This document shows, piece after piece, positions 9,690-17,972 of a DNA stretch of 64,000 nt. The notes beneath the pieces are model-generated. The model searched no databases. It worked only from the letters and a program-made list of their open reading frames with translations, and was not told the DNA's origin. Position 1 is the first letter of the stretch. The number at the start of each line of letters is the position of its first letter. The translations under genes and the position numbers were made by a program. Source of the stretch: Roseiarcus sp963816065 (GTDB taxonomy: Bacteria; Pseudomonadota; Alphaproteobacteria; Rhizobiales; Beijerinckiaceae); NCBI GenBank assembly GCA_963816065.1, contig CAWFJG010000024.1, positions 124,001 to 188,000 of the forward strand. Reading direction: 5' to 3'.

Positions 9690-10448
9690 ATGGGTCAGAA
9701 GATCAATCCGATCGGGCTACGCCTCGGCGTCAACCGCACCTGGGATTCGCGCTGGTACTCGAACAAGACCGAATACGGCAAGCTGCTGCACGAGGACATG
9801 AAGATCCGCGACGTATTGTCGAAGGGCCTGAAGCAGGCGGCGATCTCCAAGATCGTGATCGAGCGTCCGCACAAGAAGTGCCGGGTCAATATCCACTCGG
9901 CGCGGCCGGGCGTGGTCATCGGCAAAAAGGGCGCCGACATCGACAAGCTTCGCAAGCAGGTTGCGAAGCTGACGAACTCCGAGGTGGCGATCAACATCGT
10001 CGAGGTGCGCAAGCCCGAGGTGGACGCGACGCTGGTCGCCGAGTTGATCGCCCAGCAGCTCGAGCGGCGCGTGGCGTTTCGCCGTGCGATGAAGCGTGCG
10101 GTTCAGTCGGCCATGCGGCTCGGCGCCGAAGGCATCCGAATTAACTGCTCGGGCCGGCTCGGCGGCGCGGAAATCGCTCGCCTCGAGTGGTATCGCGAGG
10201 GCCGCGTGCCGCTGCATACGCTGCGCGCCGATGTCGACTACGGCGTGGCCACCGCGCATACCGCCTACGGCACCTGCGGCATCAAGGTTTGGATCTTCAA
10301 GGGCGAAATCCTCGAGCACGATCCGATGGCCCAGGACAAGCGCCAGGCCGAGGCCGATCATTCCTCCACGCACCGTCCACGCCGCGAGCCGCGGGAGCGC
10401 GACCACGGCCGCGACCGCGGCGACCGCGAACATCGTGAAACGGTCTGA
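9690..10448 (+). CDS. rpsC: 30S ribosomal protein S3
   Basis: S3, 252 residues, at the mRNA entry tunnel, with helicase-like action on incoming mRNA. The KH-domain signature GVVIGKKGADIDKLR is near residue 78. The C-terminal domain ends in a low-complexity Arg/His/Asp-rich tail (roughly residues 225-252) that is longer than in enterobacteria; charged tails of this kind are common in alphaproteobacterial S3. It has a good upstream AGGAG. Confidence 0.97.
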   Translation: MGQKINPIGLRLGVNRTWDSRWYSNKTEYGKLLHEDMKIRDVLSKGLKQAAISKIVIERPHKKCRVNIHSARPGVVIGKKGADIDKLRKQVAKLTNSEVAINIVEVRKPEVDATLVAELIAQQLERRVAFRRAMKRAVQSAMRLGAEGIRINCSGRLGGAEIARLEWYREGRVPLHTLRADVDYGVATAHTAYGTCGIKVWIFKGEILEHDPMAQDKRQAEADHSSTHRPRREPRERDHGRDRGDREHRETV

Positions 10449-10477
10449 CGGCGCGGACCTTTTGAAAGTCACCGACC

Positions 10478-10891
10478 ATGATGCAGCCCAAGAGAACCAA
10501 GTTCCGCAAAGCCTTCAAAGGCCGTATCCACGGCAATGCGAAAGGTGGATTCGCGCTAAACTTCGGCGAGTTCGGACTGAAGGCGATGGAGCCTGAGCGG
10601 GTCACCGCGCGACAGATCGAGGCCGCCCGCCGCGCCCTTACTCGCCACATGAAGCGCGCCGGCCGCGTCTGGATCCGTGTGTTTCCCGACGTGCCGGTTT
10701 CGAAGAAGCCGATCGAAGTCCGCATGGGCAAGGGCAAGGGCGCTCCCGAGTTTTGGGTCGCTCGCGTCGCCCCGGGCCGCATCATGTTCGAGGTAGACGG
10801 CGTGCCTGAGGGCATTGCGCGCGAGGCGTTTCTCCTCGCTGCGGCCAAGCTCCCGATCAAGACCCGCTTCGTACAGCGCATCGCGGAATAA
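10478..10891 (+). CDS. rplP: 50S ribosomal protein L16
   Basis: L16, 137 residues, which contacts A-site tRNA and helps to shape the peptidyl-transferase centre. It starts MMQPKRTKFRKAFKGR and contains the conserved VTARQIEAARRALTRHMKR and the basic loop MGKGKGAPEFWVARV, the position of the hydroxylated arginine in some species. It is followed after 12 bases by rpmC, again with a GGAG site. Confidence 0.97.
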   Translation: MMQPKRTKFRKAFKGRIHGNAKGGFALNFGEFGLKAMEPERVTARQIEAARRALTRHMKRAGRVWIRVFPDVPVSKKPIEVRMGKGKGAPEFWVARVAPGRIMFEVDGVPEGIAREAFLLAAAKLPIKTRFVQRIAE

Positions 10892-10903
10892 GGAGAGCGC
10901 GAG

Positions 10904-11122
10904 ATGAAAAATTCCGGCCGCCTTTCTGATCTGCGCGTCATGACGGAAGACCAACTCGACGATGAGGCGCTCAAGCTGAAGAAGGAGCAGTTCAACCTGC
11001 GCTTCCAGAAGGCGAGCGGCCAGCTGCAGGACACCGCGCGCGTACGCGTCGTCCGCCGCGACATCGCGCGCGTCAAGACCATCGCCGCGCATAAGCGCGC
11101 CGCCGCCAAGTCCAAGGACTGA
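10904..11122 (+). CDS. rpmC: 50S ribosomal protein L29
   Basis: L29, 72 residues, a small two-helix protein at the tunnel exit next to L23. The typical RVMTEDQLDDEALKLKKEQF and NLRFQKASGQLQDTARVRVV segments are present. It has a short lysine/alanine-rich C-terminal tail. Position between rplP and rpsQ is standard; rpsQ starts five bases after its stop. Confidence 0.96.
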   Translation: MKNSGRLSDLRVMTEDQLDDEALKLKKEQFNLRFQKASGQLQDTARVRVVRRDIARVKTIAAHKRAAAKSKD

Positions 11123-11127
11123 GAGAT

Positions 11128-11373
11128 ATGCCGAAAAGAATTCTGCAGGGGGTCGTCGTTAGCGACAAGCAGGAGAAGACGCTTGTCGTGAAGGTCGAGC
11201 GCCGCTTCACCCACCCGCTGCTCAAGAAGACCGTGCGCCGGACGAAGAACTACCACGCGCATGTCGAGAACAAGACGCAGAAGGTCGGCGACACCGTCTC
11301 CATCCAGGAGACACGCCCGATCTCGAAACTGAAGCGCTGGATCGTCATCGACGAGGCGGCGCCGACGGAATGA
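11128..11373 (+). CDS. rpsQ: 30S ribosomal protein S17
   Basis: S17, 81 residues, a primary 16S rRNA-binding OB-fold protein. It shows GVVVSDKQEKTLVVKVER, the loop HPLLKKTVRRTKNYHAHV and ETRPISKLKRW. After it comes the longest spacer inside the ribosomal cluster (111 bases, 11374-11484), holding a small GC hairpin at 11408-11421 (GGAGC-GCGA-GCTCC), perhaps a processing point before rplN and the spc genes. Confidence 0.97.
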   Translation: MPKRILQGVVVSDKQEKTLVVKVERRFTHPLLKKTVRRTKNYHAHVENKTQKVGDTVSIQETRPISKLKRWIVIDEAAPTE

Positions 11374-11484
11374 CGTGCGCGCGAGCGTTCGTCTCGACTT
11401 CATCCCGGGAGCGCGAGCTCCTTTCAGGCGTAGTCCGGCCCGCGAGGCGTCGGAAACCGATCTGACCAGAAAGGCGATCAGGCC

Positions 11485-11853
11485 ATGATACAGATGCAGA
11501 CCAACCTCGAGGTCGCCGACAATTCCGGCGCGCGCCGCGTGATGTGCATCAAGGTTTTGGGCGGCTCGAAGCGACGTTACGCGTCGATTGGCGACATCAT
11601 AGTAGTTTCCGTCAAGGAGGCGATTCCGCGCGGCCGCGTGAAGAAGGGCGACGTGATGAAGGCGGTCGTGGTGCGCACCGCCAAGGACATCCGCCGTCCG
11701 GACGGATCGGTGATCCGGTTCGATTCGAATGCGGCAGTTCTGATCAATAACCAATCCGAGCCGGTCGGCACCCGAATTTTTGGACCGGTGCCGCGCGAGC
11801 TTCGCTCCAAGAACCACGTGAAGATCATCTCGCTCGCGCCGGAGGTGCTGTGA
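11485..11853 (+). CDS. rplN: 50S ribosomal protein L14
   Basis: L14, 122 residues, at the subunit interface and the docking site of the silencing factor RsfS. It begins MIQMQTNLEVADNSGARRVM and contains VVSVKEAIPRGRVKKGDV and RIFGPVPRELRSK. It is the first gene of the spc block. Its stop codon TGA shares its last base with the ATG of rplX, a tight translational coupling. Confidence 0.98.
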   Translation: MIQMQTNLEVADNSGARRVMCIKVLGGSKRRYASIGDIIVVSVKEAIPRGRVKKGDVMKAVVVRTAKDIRRPDGSVIRFDSNAAVLINNQSEPVGTRIFGPVPRELRSKNHVKIISLAPEVL

Positions 11854-12170
11854 TGGCCGCGAAAATCAGGAAGGGCGATCGCGTGGTCGTCACCGCCGGT
11901 CGCGACAAGGGCAAGACCGGCGAAGTTCGCCAGGTGATCCCGACGGAGGACCGTGCAATCGTGGCTGGGGTCAACCTCGTGCATCGCCACACCCGCCAGA
12001 GCGCGCAGACCGAAGGCGGCATCCTGACGAAGGAAGCGCCGATCCATCTGTCGAACCTGGCGATCGCCGATCCGAAGACGGGCAAGGCCACTCGGGTCGG
12101 CTTCAGAGTTCTCGATGACGGCCGCAAGGTGCGCGTCGCGAAGCGTTCCGGAGATCTGATCGATGGCTGA
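11853..12170 (+). CDS. rplX: 50S ribosomal protein L24
   Basis: L24, 105 residues, an assembly initiator that binds the 5' domain of 23S rRNA. The KOW motif KGDRVVVTAGRDKGKTGEV is at residues 7-25. The ATG at 11853 overlaps the rplN stop by one base; the GTG three bases earlier is in the same frame but less likely. The C-terminal end overlaps the start of rplE by eight bases. Confidence 0.97.
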   Translation: MAAKIRKGDRVVVTAGRDKGKTGEVRQVIPTEDRAIVAGVNLVHRHTRQSAQTEGGILTKEAPIHLSNLAIADPKTGKATRVGFRVLDDGRKVRVAKRSGDLIDG

Positions 12171-12870
12171 CAAGAACGAAAAGGCCGCCAAGCCGGGTAA
12201 GGGCGACAAGGCCGCTCCGGCCAAAGGCGGCAAGGGCGCGCCCGCTCCCGCCGCAAAGGGGACGAAACCCGGCAAGGACGCCACGGCTGTCGCGGCCGCC
12301 GGCGCCGTGCGAGCCGTGCCGAAGGATTACGTCGCCCGCTTGAAGAAGGTCTATCAGGACGAGGTCGTGCCGAAACTCGTGCAGGAGTTCGGCTACAAGA
12401 ACGCCATGGAAGTGCCGAAGATCGACAAGATCGTGCTCAACATGGGCGTGGGCGACGCGGTCAACGACACCAAGAAGGTCACGACGGCGGCCGCCGACCT
12501 TGCGCTGATCGCGGGGCAGCGGCCGGTGATCACGCGCGCCCGCAAGGCGATCTCGACCTTCAAGGTGCGCGAGAACATGCCGATCGGCGCCAAGGTGACT
12601 CTGCGCAAGACACGGATGTACGAGTTCCTCGACCGCCTGGTGACGGTGGCCCTGCCGCGCGTGCGCGATTTCCGCGGCCTCGATCCGAAGTCGTTCGACG
12701 GGCGCGGCAATTATGCGCTTGGCGTCAAGGAGCACATCATTTTCCCTGAGATCGACTACGACAAGGCGGAATCCATGCTCGGTCTCGATATCGTGGTCTG
12801 CACGACGGCCAAGTCCGATGCGGAAGCCCGGGCTCTGCTACGTGCGTTCAACTTCCCGTTCCGGCAGTGA
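12163..12870 (+). CDS. rplE: 50S ribosomal protein L5 with a lysine/alanine-rich N-terminal extension
   Basis: L5 binds 5S rRNA and forms part of the central protuberance. The conserved domain starts near residue 53 (YVARLKKVYQDEVVPKL) and carries the usual KITLNMGVG-like KIVLNMGVGDAV, RAISTFKVRENM-type segment and GVKEHIIFPEIDYDK. At 235 residues it is about 50 longer than the usual 180-186. The extra part is an N-terminal stretch of Lys, Ala, Gly and Pro without predicted fold. The ATG at 12163 overlaps rplX. No later ATG gives a standard-length protein before the conserved core, so the extension is probably translated. rpsN follows after 37 bases. Confidence 0.95.
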   Translation: MADKNEKAAKPGKGDKAAPAKGGKGAPAPAAKGTKPGKDATAVAAAGAVRAVPKDYVARLKKVYQDEVVPKLVQEFGYKNAMEVPKIDKIVLNMGVGDAVNDTKKVTTAAADLALIAGQRPVITRARKAISTFKVRENMPIGAKVTLRKTRMYEFLDRLVTVALPRVRDFRGLDPKSFDGRGNYALGVKEHIIFPEIDYDKAESMLGLDIVVCTTAKSDAEARALLRAFNFPFRQ

Positions 12871-12907
12871 GCCGATCCGGCTCATACGCGGAAAATTGGA
12901 GGCCTTA

Positions 12908-13213
12908 ATGGCAAAGAAGAGTGCAATCGAGAACAATCTACGCAAGCAGCGGCTGGCGAAGAAGTTCGCCGGACGCCGTCGGCGTTTGCTCGACATCGCC
13001 AACGACGACTCGCGGCCGATGGAGGAGCGCTTCGAGGCGCGCCTCAGGCTCGCTGAATTGCCGCGCAACGGCGCGATCATTCGCGTCCGCAACCGGTGTG
13101 AAGTGACCGGGCGGCCGCGCGGCTTCTATCGCAAGATGAAGATGTCGCGCATCGCGCTTCGTGAACTGGGCAACAAGGGGATGATCCCCGGTCTGGTCAA
13201 GTCGAGCTGGTGA
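12908..13213 (+). CDS. rpsN: 30S ribosomal protein S14 (zinc-independent type)
   Basis: S14, 101 residues, the long form without the zinc-binding CxxC pairs; only one cysteine occurs in the C-terminal RNRCEVTGRPRGFYRKM motif. It sits in the head of the small subunit near S3 and S10. The start MAKKSAIENN is preceded by a GGAGG. rpsH follows after 13 bases, also with GAGGAG upstream. Confidence 0.97.
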   Translation: MAKKSAIENNLRKQRLAKKFAGRRRRLLDIANDDSRPMEERFEARLRLAELPRNGAIIRVRNRCEVTGRPRGFYRKMKMSRIALRELGNKGMIPGLVKSSW

Positions 13214-13226
13214 GGAGGCTAGGATC

Positions 13227-13626
13227 ATGGCAGTGAACGATCCGCTCGGCGACATGCTGACCCGTATCCGCAATGCACAGATGCGTAAGCGCGGCAAGGT
13301 CTCGACGCCTGGCTCCTCGCTTCGCAAGAAGGTGCTCGACGTGCTCGAGTTCGGAGGGCTACATCCGCGGTTACTCGACCACGGACTTCGGCAATGGCCG
13401 CTCCGAGTTCGAAATCGAGCTCAAGTACTTCGACAACGAGCCCGTGATCCGCAAGCTCGAGCGGGTTTCGAAGCCCGGCCGCCGCGTCTACGCCACGGTC
13501 GACGCTATGCCTCGTGTCGCAAACGGGCTTGGGGTCGCCATTGTTTCGACGCCGAAGGGCGTCATGGCGGACCATGCCGCCCGCGACGCGAACGTTGGCG
13601 GCGAAGTCCTCTGCACCGTCTTCTGA
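13227..13626 (+). CDS. rpsH: 30S ribosomal protein S8, with a one-base frameshift
   Basis: S8, a primary 16S rRNA-binding protein and the regulator of the spc operon in E. coli. The first part, MAVNDPLGDMLTRIRNAQMR to KKVLDVLE, is in one frame. From 13350/13351 the correct S8 sequence (SEGYIRGYSTTDFGNGRSEF through GGEVLCTVF) is in the next frame. Removing one T from the TT at 13350-13351 restores a normal S8 of 132 residues. S8 is essential and normally single-copy, so an indel error in this sequence is the likely explanation, not a dead gene. It was not classed as a pseudogene for that reason. Confidence 0.93.
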
Positions 13627-13669
13627 TGGGACGCCGAAGCTGGAATTGAATCAAGATTGGAATTGAGCG

Positions 13670-14206
13670 ATGTCTCGTATTGGCAAGAAGCCCGTGGTCA
13701 TTCCGGCCGGCGTCACCGCCAAGTTGGAAGGTCAGACCATCGCCGTCAAAGGCGCGAAGGGCGAACTGAAATTCACCGCGCCTGACGAGGTATCGGTGTC
13801 GATCGACGACGGCGCCGTGCATGTCCAGCCACATGATGGCGAGGACAAGCGCGGTCGGGCGATGTGGGGCATGACTCGCGCGCAGATCGCCAACCTGATT
13901 GGCGGCGTCACTCATGGTTTCGAGAGGAAGCTCGAGATCAACGGCGTGGGCTACAAGGCCGCGATCGCGGGCAAGAATTTGCAACTGTCGCTCGGTTACA
14001 GCCACGACATCCAATACCCGATTCCGGCCGGCGTGACGATCACGACGCCAAAGCCGACAGAAATCACGGTGGCGGGCATCGACAAGAAGCAGGTCGGCCA
14101 GATTGCCGCTGAAATTCGCGCATTTCGCGGTCCCGAGCCTTATAAGGGCAAGGGCGTGAAATACGCAGGCGAGTTCATCTTCCGCAAGGAAGGCAAGAAG
14201 AAGTAA
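13670..14206 (+). CDS. rplF: 50S ribosomal protein L6
   Basis: L6, 178 residues, near the sarcin-ricin loop and factor-binding site. It begins MSRIGKKPVVIPAGVT and has the second repeat with INGVGYKAAIAGKNLQLSLGYSH cut here to its key residues (GVGYKA, LGYSH) and the C-terminal signature GPEPYKGKGVKYAGE. It lies 43 bases after rpsH and 11 before rplR, the normal spc order. Confidence 0.97.
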   Translation: MSRIGKKPVVIPAGVTAKLEGQTIAVKGAKGELKFTAPDEVSVSIDDGAVHVQPHDGEDKRGRAMWGMTRAQIANLIGGVTHGFERKLEINGVGYKAAIAGKNLQLSLGYSHDIQYPIPAGVTITTPKPTEITVAGIDKKQVGQIAAEIRAFRGPEPYKGKGVKYAGEFIFRKEGKKK

Positions 14207-14217
14207 GGGGCGCCGCC

Positions 14218-14580
14218 ATGGCAAAGTCCAACATTTCCACCGAGCGGCGCAAGGCGCGGGTCCGGCGGACGATCGCCGCCACGGCGGTCGACCGTCCGCG
14301 GCTCAGCGTCTTCCGTTCGTCCAAGCAGATCTATGCGCAGGTGATCGACGACGATCAAGGCCGAACGCTCGCGTCGGCCTCGACGATCGAGAAGGCGCTG
14401 CGCGAGCAGCTGAAGACCGGCGCGACCGTCGAGGCCGCACGCATCGTCGGCAAGGAGCTCGCGGAACGGGCCAAGAAAGCCGGCGTGGCCAAGGTCGTCT
14501 TCGACCGCGGCGGATACATGTACCACGGCCGCGTCAAGGCGTTGGCCGAGGGCGCCCGAGAGGGCGGCCTCGAGTTCTGA
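14218..14580 (+). CDS. rplR: 50S ribosomal protein L18
   Basis: L18, 120 residues, which brings 5S rRNA into the large subunit together with L5. The conserved RPRLSVFRSSKQIYAQVIDD and the C-terminal KVVFDRGGYMYHGRVKALA are present. A spacer of 63 bases follows before rpsE. Nothing unusual was seen apart from a somewhat short basic N-terminus. Confidence 0.97.
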   Translation: MAKSNISTERRKARVRRTIAATAVDRPRLSVFRSSKQIYAQVIDDDQGRTLASASTIEKALREQLKTGATVEAARIVGKELAERAKKAGVAKVVFDRGGYMYHGRVKALAEGAREGGLEF

Positions 14581-14643
14581 CCAAGCAACGGAAGCGAGCG
14601 GCGTCGCCTTTGGCGCGCTGCGATTGAGTGACGGAAGAAAAAT

Positions 14644-15213
14644 ATGGCGCGTGAGGAAGGCGGCCGCGGCCGCGATCATAAACACGAGGAGCGCGACAGC
14701 GAGTTTGTCGACCGCCTCGTCCACATCAACCGGGTGGCGAAGGTCGTCAAGGGCGGCCGCCGCTTCGGCTTTGCGGCGCTCGTCGTCGTCGGCGATCAGA
14801 AGGGTAGGGTCGGCTTCGGCCACGGAAAGGCGCGCGAAGTGCCGGAGGCGATTCGAAAGGCGACCGAAGCGGCTAAGCGTGGGCTTGTCCGCGTGCCGCT
14901 GCGCGAAGGGCGTACGCTGCATCACGACGTCAACGGTCGGCATGGCGCGGGACGCGTCGTGCTGCGGGCGGCGCCCGCCGGGACCGGCATCATCGCCGGC
15001 GGCCCGATGCGTGCGGTGTTCGAATCGCTCGGCGTCCACGATGTCGTGGCCAAGAGCCAGGGCTCCTCGAACCCTTACAACATGGTCCGTGCGACGTTCG
15101 ACGCGCTGTCGCGCGAGGATAGCCCGCGCTCGGTCGCGCAACGCCGTAACCTGAAGGTGTCGACGATCCAGTCGCGCCGCCAGGGCGTCGAAGCCGACAC
15201 CAGCGACTCGTGA
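14644..15213 (+). CDS. rpsE: 30S ribosomal protein S5
   Basis: S5, 189 residues, at the mRNA entrance and important for decoding fidelity. It has the double-stranded-RNA-binding fold with FVDRLVHINRVAKVVKGGRR, GDQKGRVGFGHGKAREVPEA and AGGPMRAVFESLGVHDV. It carries an N-terminal charged stretch (REEGGRGRDHKHEERD) common in alphaproteobacteria. Standard position before rpmD. Confidence 0.97.
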   Translation: MAREEGGRGRDHKHEERDSEFVDRLVHINRVAKVVKGGRRFGFAALVVVGDQKGRVGFGHGKAREVPEAIRKATEAAKRGLVRVPLREGRTLHHDVNGRHGAGRVVLRAAPAGTGIIAGGPMRAVFESLGVHDVVAKSQGSSNPYNMVRATFDALSREDSPRSVAQRRNLKVSTIQSRRQGVEADTSDS

Positions 15214-15227
15214 GGCGGGAGGCGGAC

Positions 15228-15419
15228 ATGACTGTCGAAAAGACCATCACGGTGGTGCAGATTTCCAGCGCCATCGGCCGGCCCGGCTCCCAGCGCGACA
15301 CGCTGAGGGGCCTCGGCCTCAACAAGATCGGCCGGAAAGCGAGCGTCGCCGACACGCCGGCAAACCGCGGCATGATCGCCAAGGTCGCGCACCTCGTGCG
15401 CGTCGTCGAAGGTCAATGA
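15228..15419 (+). CDS. rpmD: 50S ribosomal protein L30
   Basis: L30, 63 residues. The sequence TVVQISSAIGRPGSQRDTLR and LGLNKIGRKASVADTPANRG is typical of the short bacterial form. The frame is open from a GTG at 15210 that overlaps the rpsE stop, but the ATG at 15228 with GGGAGG six bases upstream gives the conserved length and is preferred. rplO follows after ten bases. Confidence 0.96.
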   Translation: MTVEKTITVVQISSAIGRPGSQRDTLRGLGLNKIGRKASVADTPANRGMIAKVAHLVRVVEGQ

Positions 15420-15429
15420 GGATCGCGCC

Positions 15430-15912
15430 ATGAAACTCAATGACATCAAGGACAATTCCGGCTCGACGAAGGCCCGGATTCGCGTTGGCCGCGGCATCGG
15501 CTCGGGCAAGGGCAAGCAGTCCGGGCGCGGCGGCAAAGGGCAGACGGCTCGTTCGGGCGTGCGAATCAAAGGCTTCGAAGGCGGTCAGATGCCGCTGCAT
15601 CGGCGCCTGCCGAAGCGCGGCTTCACTCCACCGTCGCAGCGGGTCTACAACGAGGTCAATCTCGGCCGGATTCAGAGCGCGATCGACTCCGGCAAGCTCG
15701 ACATTGCGGCGACCATCAACGCCGAGGCGCTGCTCAGGGCTGGCGTGGTCACGCATCCGCGCGACGGCGTGAAGATCCTCGGCGCCGGCGAACTGAAGTC
15801 GAAGGCCAATTTCGACGTGGCCGCGGCCTCTAAAAGCGCCGCGGCTGCGATCGAAAAGCTTGGCGGAAGCCTCAAGACGCTGCAAGCCGAGGGCGCGCCG
15901 GCCGCGCCATGA
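15430..15912 (+). CDS. rplO: 50S ribosomal protein L15
   Basis: L15, 160 residues, a late-assembly protein of the large subunit. It shows the glycine-rich N-terminal part GRGIGSGKGKQSGRGGKGQ and GFEGGQMPLHRRLPKRGF, followed by the C-terminal globular domain. The alanine-rich end is normal. The 134-base spacer to secY has no gene. Confidence 0.97.
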   Translation: MKLNDIKDNSGSTKARIRVGRGIGSGKGKQSGRGGKGQTARSGVRIKGFEGGQMPLHRRLPKRGFTPPSQRVYNEVNLGRIQSAIDSGKLDIAATINAEALLRAGVVTHPRDGVKILGAGELKSKANFDVAAASKSAAAAIEKLGGSLKTLQAEGAPAAP

Positions 15913-16046
15913 CGACGGCGCCCGGGTTGGCGATGGCGCGCCCGGCGGCCATATGATAGGGCGTTTTCGCCGCGCCGATGAGCGCGGCGGGAACGTCATT
16001 TGTTTCACATTGCGCGCTCCTGCGGGGGCGCCGCTTGGAGAGCGCA

Positions 16047-17381
16047 ATGGCGTCGGCCGCCGAACAGCTCGCAGCCAATATCAACTGGTCAGCCTTCGCC
16101 AAGGCCGATGAACTCAAGAAGCGCATCTGGTTCACCCTGGGCGCGCTGGTCATCTACCGTCTGGGCACCTATATCCCGCTGCCCGGCATCGACTCGGACG
16201 CGTTTCAGACCGCATTCCTCGGCCAGAAGCAGGGCGTGCTCGACATGTTCAACATGTTTTCGGGCGGCGCCGTGCAGCGCATGGCGGTGTTCGCGCTCAA
16301 CATCATGCCCTACATTTCGGCTTCCATCATCATCCAGCTCCTGAGTTCGGTGGTGCCGTCGCTGGAAGCGATCAAGAAAGAGGGCGAGCAGGGCCGCAAG
16401 GTCCTCAACCAGTATACCCGCTACCTGACCGTCGCGCTGTCGGTGTTCCAGGCCTATGGCATTGCGATCGGCCTCGAGGGACGCGCGGGCATCGTCAGCA
16501 ATCCGGGTCCCCTGTTCATCATCTCGACGGTCGTGACGCTGACAGGCGGCACCATGTTCCTCGTCTGGCTCGGCGAGCAGATCACCGCCCGTGGCGTCGG
16601 CAACGGCTCGTCCCTGATTATATTCGCCGGCATCGTCGCCCGTCTTCCCCAAGCGATTGTGCAACTGTTCGAACTCGGGCGGCAAGGGTCGATTTCAACC
16701 GGCCTCGTACTTGCTGTCATCGTAATGGTTTTCGTCGTGGTCGCCTTCATCGTGTTCATGGAGCGGGCGCAGCGGCGAGTGCCGATCACGTATCCGCGCC
16801 GTCAAGTTGGCAATAAAATGTATGAGGGGCAGAGTTCCTTTTTGCCTCTCAAGCTCAACACTTCGGGCGTTATTCCGCCGATCTTCGCCTCCTCGTTGCT
16901 GTTGCTTCCGACGACAGTCGCGAATTTCGCGCAAGGGACCACGAGTTCGGGGATTCTGACGACCATATCGGCGCTGCTCGGCCGGGGCAGCGTGCTGTAC
17001 CTCACCCTCTATGTCGCGCTGATCGTGTTCTTCGCCTTCTTTTATACAGCGACGGTGTTCAATCCGGCCGACACTGCCGACAACCTTAAGAAGCACGGCG
17101 GCTTCATCCCCGGCGTGCGGCCAGGCGAGCGCACGGCGCAATACATCGACTACATCCTGACCCGGATCACGGTGCTCGGCGCGGGCTATCTGGCGCTAAT
17201 CTGCCTGTTGCCCGAATGGCTTATTTCCTATGCGGCGCTGCCGTTCTATTTTGGCGGCACCTCGCTGCTGATTGTCGTGAACGTGACGATGGACACCGTG
17301 GCGCAGATCCACGGCCATCTGCAGGCGCATCAGTACGAAGGGCTCATTCGCAGGGCCAGACTGAAGGGACGGAAAAGATGA
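16047..17381 (+). CDS. secY: Preprotein translocase subunit SecY
   Basis: SecY, 444 residues, the central channel of the general secretion system in the inner membrane; about ten membrane segments are visible. Landmarks are RIWFTLGALVIYRLGTYIPLP at the first helix, GIMPYISASIIIQLL-like NIMPYISASIIIQLL in helix 2, and the cytoplasmic loop QRRVPITYPRR. The ATG at 16047 with GGAGAG upstream gives the expected N-terminus; the frame is open 69 bases further upstream, which would add an unlikely extension. Its stop overlaps the adk start (ATGA), so secretion and adenylate kinase are coupled as in most proteobacteria. Confidence 0.97.
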   Translation: MASAAEQLAANINWSAFAKADELKKRIWFTLGALVIYRLGTYIPLPGIDSDAFQTAFLGQKQGVLDMFNMFSGGAVQRMAVFALNIMPYISASIIIQLLSSVVPSLEAIKKEGEQGRKVLNQYTRYLTVALSVFQAYGIAIGLEGRAGIVSNPGPLFIISTVVTLTGGTMFLVWLGEQITARGVGNGSSLIIFAGIVARLPQAIVQLFELGRQGSISTGLVLAVIVMVFVVVAFIVFMERAQRRVPITYPRRQVGNKMYEGQSSFLPLKLNTSGVIPPIFASSLLLLPTTVANFAQGTTSSGILTTISALLGRGSVLYLTLYVALIVFFAFFYTATVFNPADTADNLKKHGGFIPGVRPGERTAQYIDYILTRITVLGAGYLALICLLPEWLISYAALPFYFGGTSLLIVVNVTMDTVAQIHGHLQAHQYEGLIRRARLKGRKR

Positions 17382-17972
17382 GGTTGATTCTGCTCGGGCC
17401 TCCCGGCGCCGGCAAGGGCACTCAGGCCACCCGACTCTGTGCAGAAATTTAGTATCCCGCAACTTTCGACCGGCGACATGCTGCGCGCCGCGGTTGCGGC
17501 CGGGACGCCGATCGGACTCAAGGCCAAGGCGGTGATGGAGTTGGGCGGCCTCGTCTCCGACGAGATCGTCGTTGGCATCATCGCGGAACGCATTGGCCAG
17601 CCGGACGCCAAGAACGGCTTCATTCTCGACGGGTTTCCGCGTACGGTCAAACAGGCCGAGGATCTGGAGGCCATGCTCGCGCAAAAAAACCTGAAGCTCG
17701 ACGCCGCGGTCGAACTCACGGTCGACGCCGGAAAGCTCGTCGACCGTATCGTCAACCGCGCCGCCGAGGCCAGGGCGGCTGGCCAGCCGGTGCGCAAGGA
17801 CGACGATCCGGAAGTCTTCAAGTCGCGGCTGGCCGCCTACGAGCGCGACACCGCGGCAGTGACCCCGTTCTATCGCGAGCGCGGCCTCTTGCGCGAGGTC
17901 GATGGGATGGCGCCGATCGACGCGGTCACGGCTGCGATCGACGCGGTCCTGAAGGATGCAGCGGCGGCGTGA
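17378..17972 (+). CDS. adk: Adenylate kinase, with a one-base frameshift
   Basis: Adenylate kinase interconverts ATP + AMP and 2 ADP. The P-loop GPPGAGKGT is at residues 7-15. The first frame stops after 24 codons (CAEI then TAG). The continuation (VQKFSIPQLSTGDMLRAAV, then the lid region and GFPRT near DGFPRTVKQAE) is in another frame. Deleting one T near 17438 gives a continuous enzyme of about 197 residues of the short-lid type. The gene is essential, so an indel error is the likely cause. In most relatives rpsM-rpsK-rpoA-rplQ follow; here the next start overlaps the stop of adk (GTGA) and belongs to an unrelated acyl-CoA hydrolase. Confidence 0.92.

Noticed and set aside
13227..13626. rpsH as a true pseudogene
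   Set aside because: S8 is essential and the correct sequence continues in the next frame; an indel error is far more likely.
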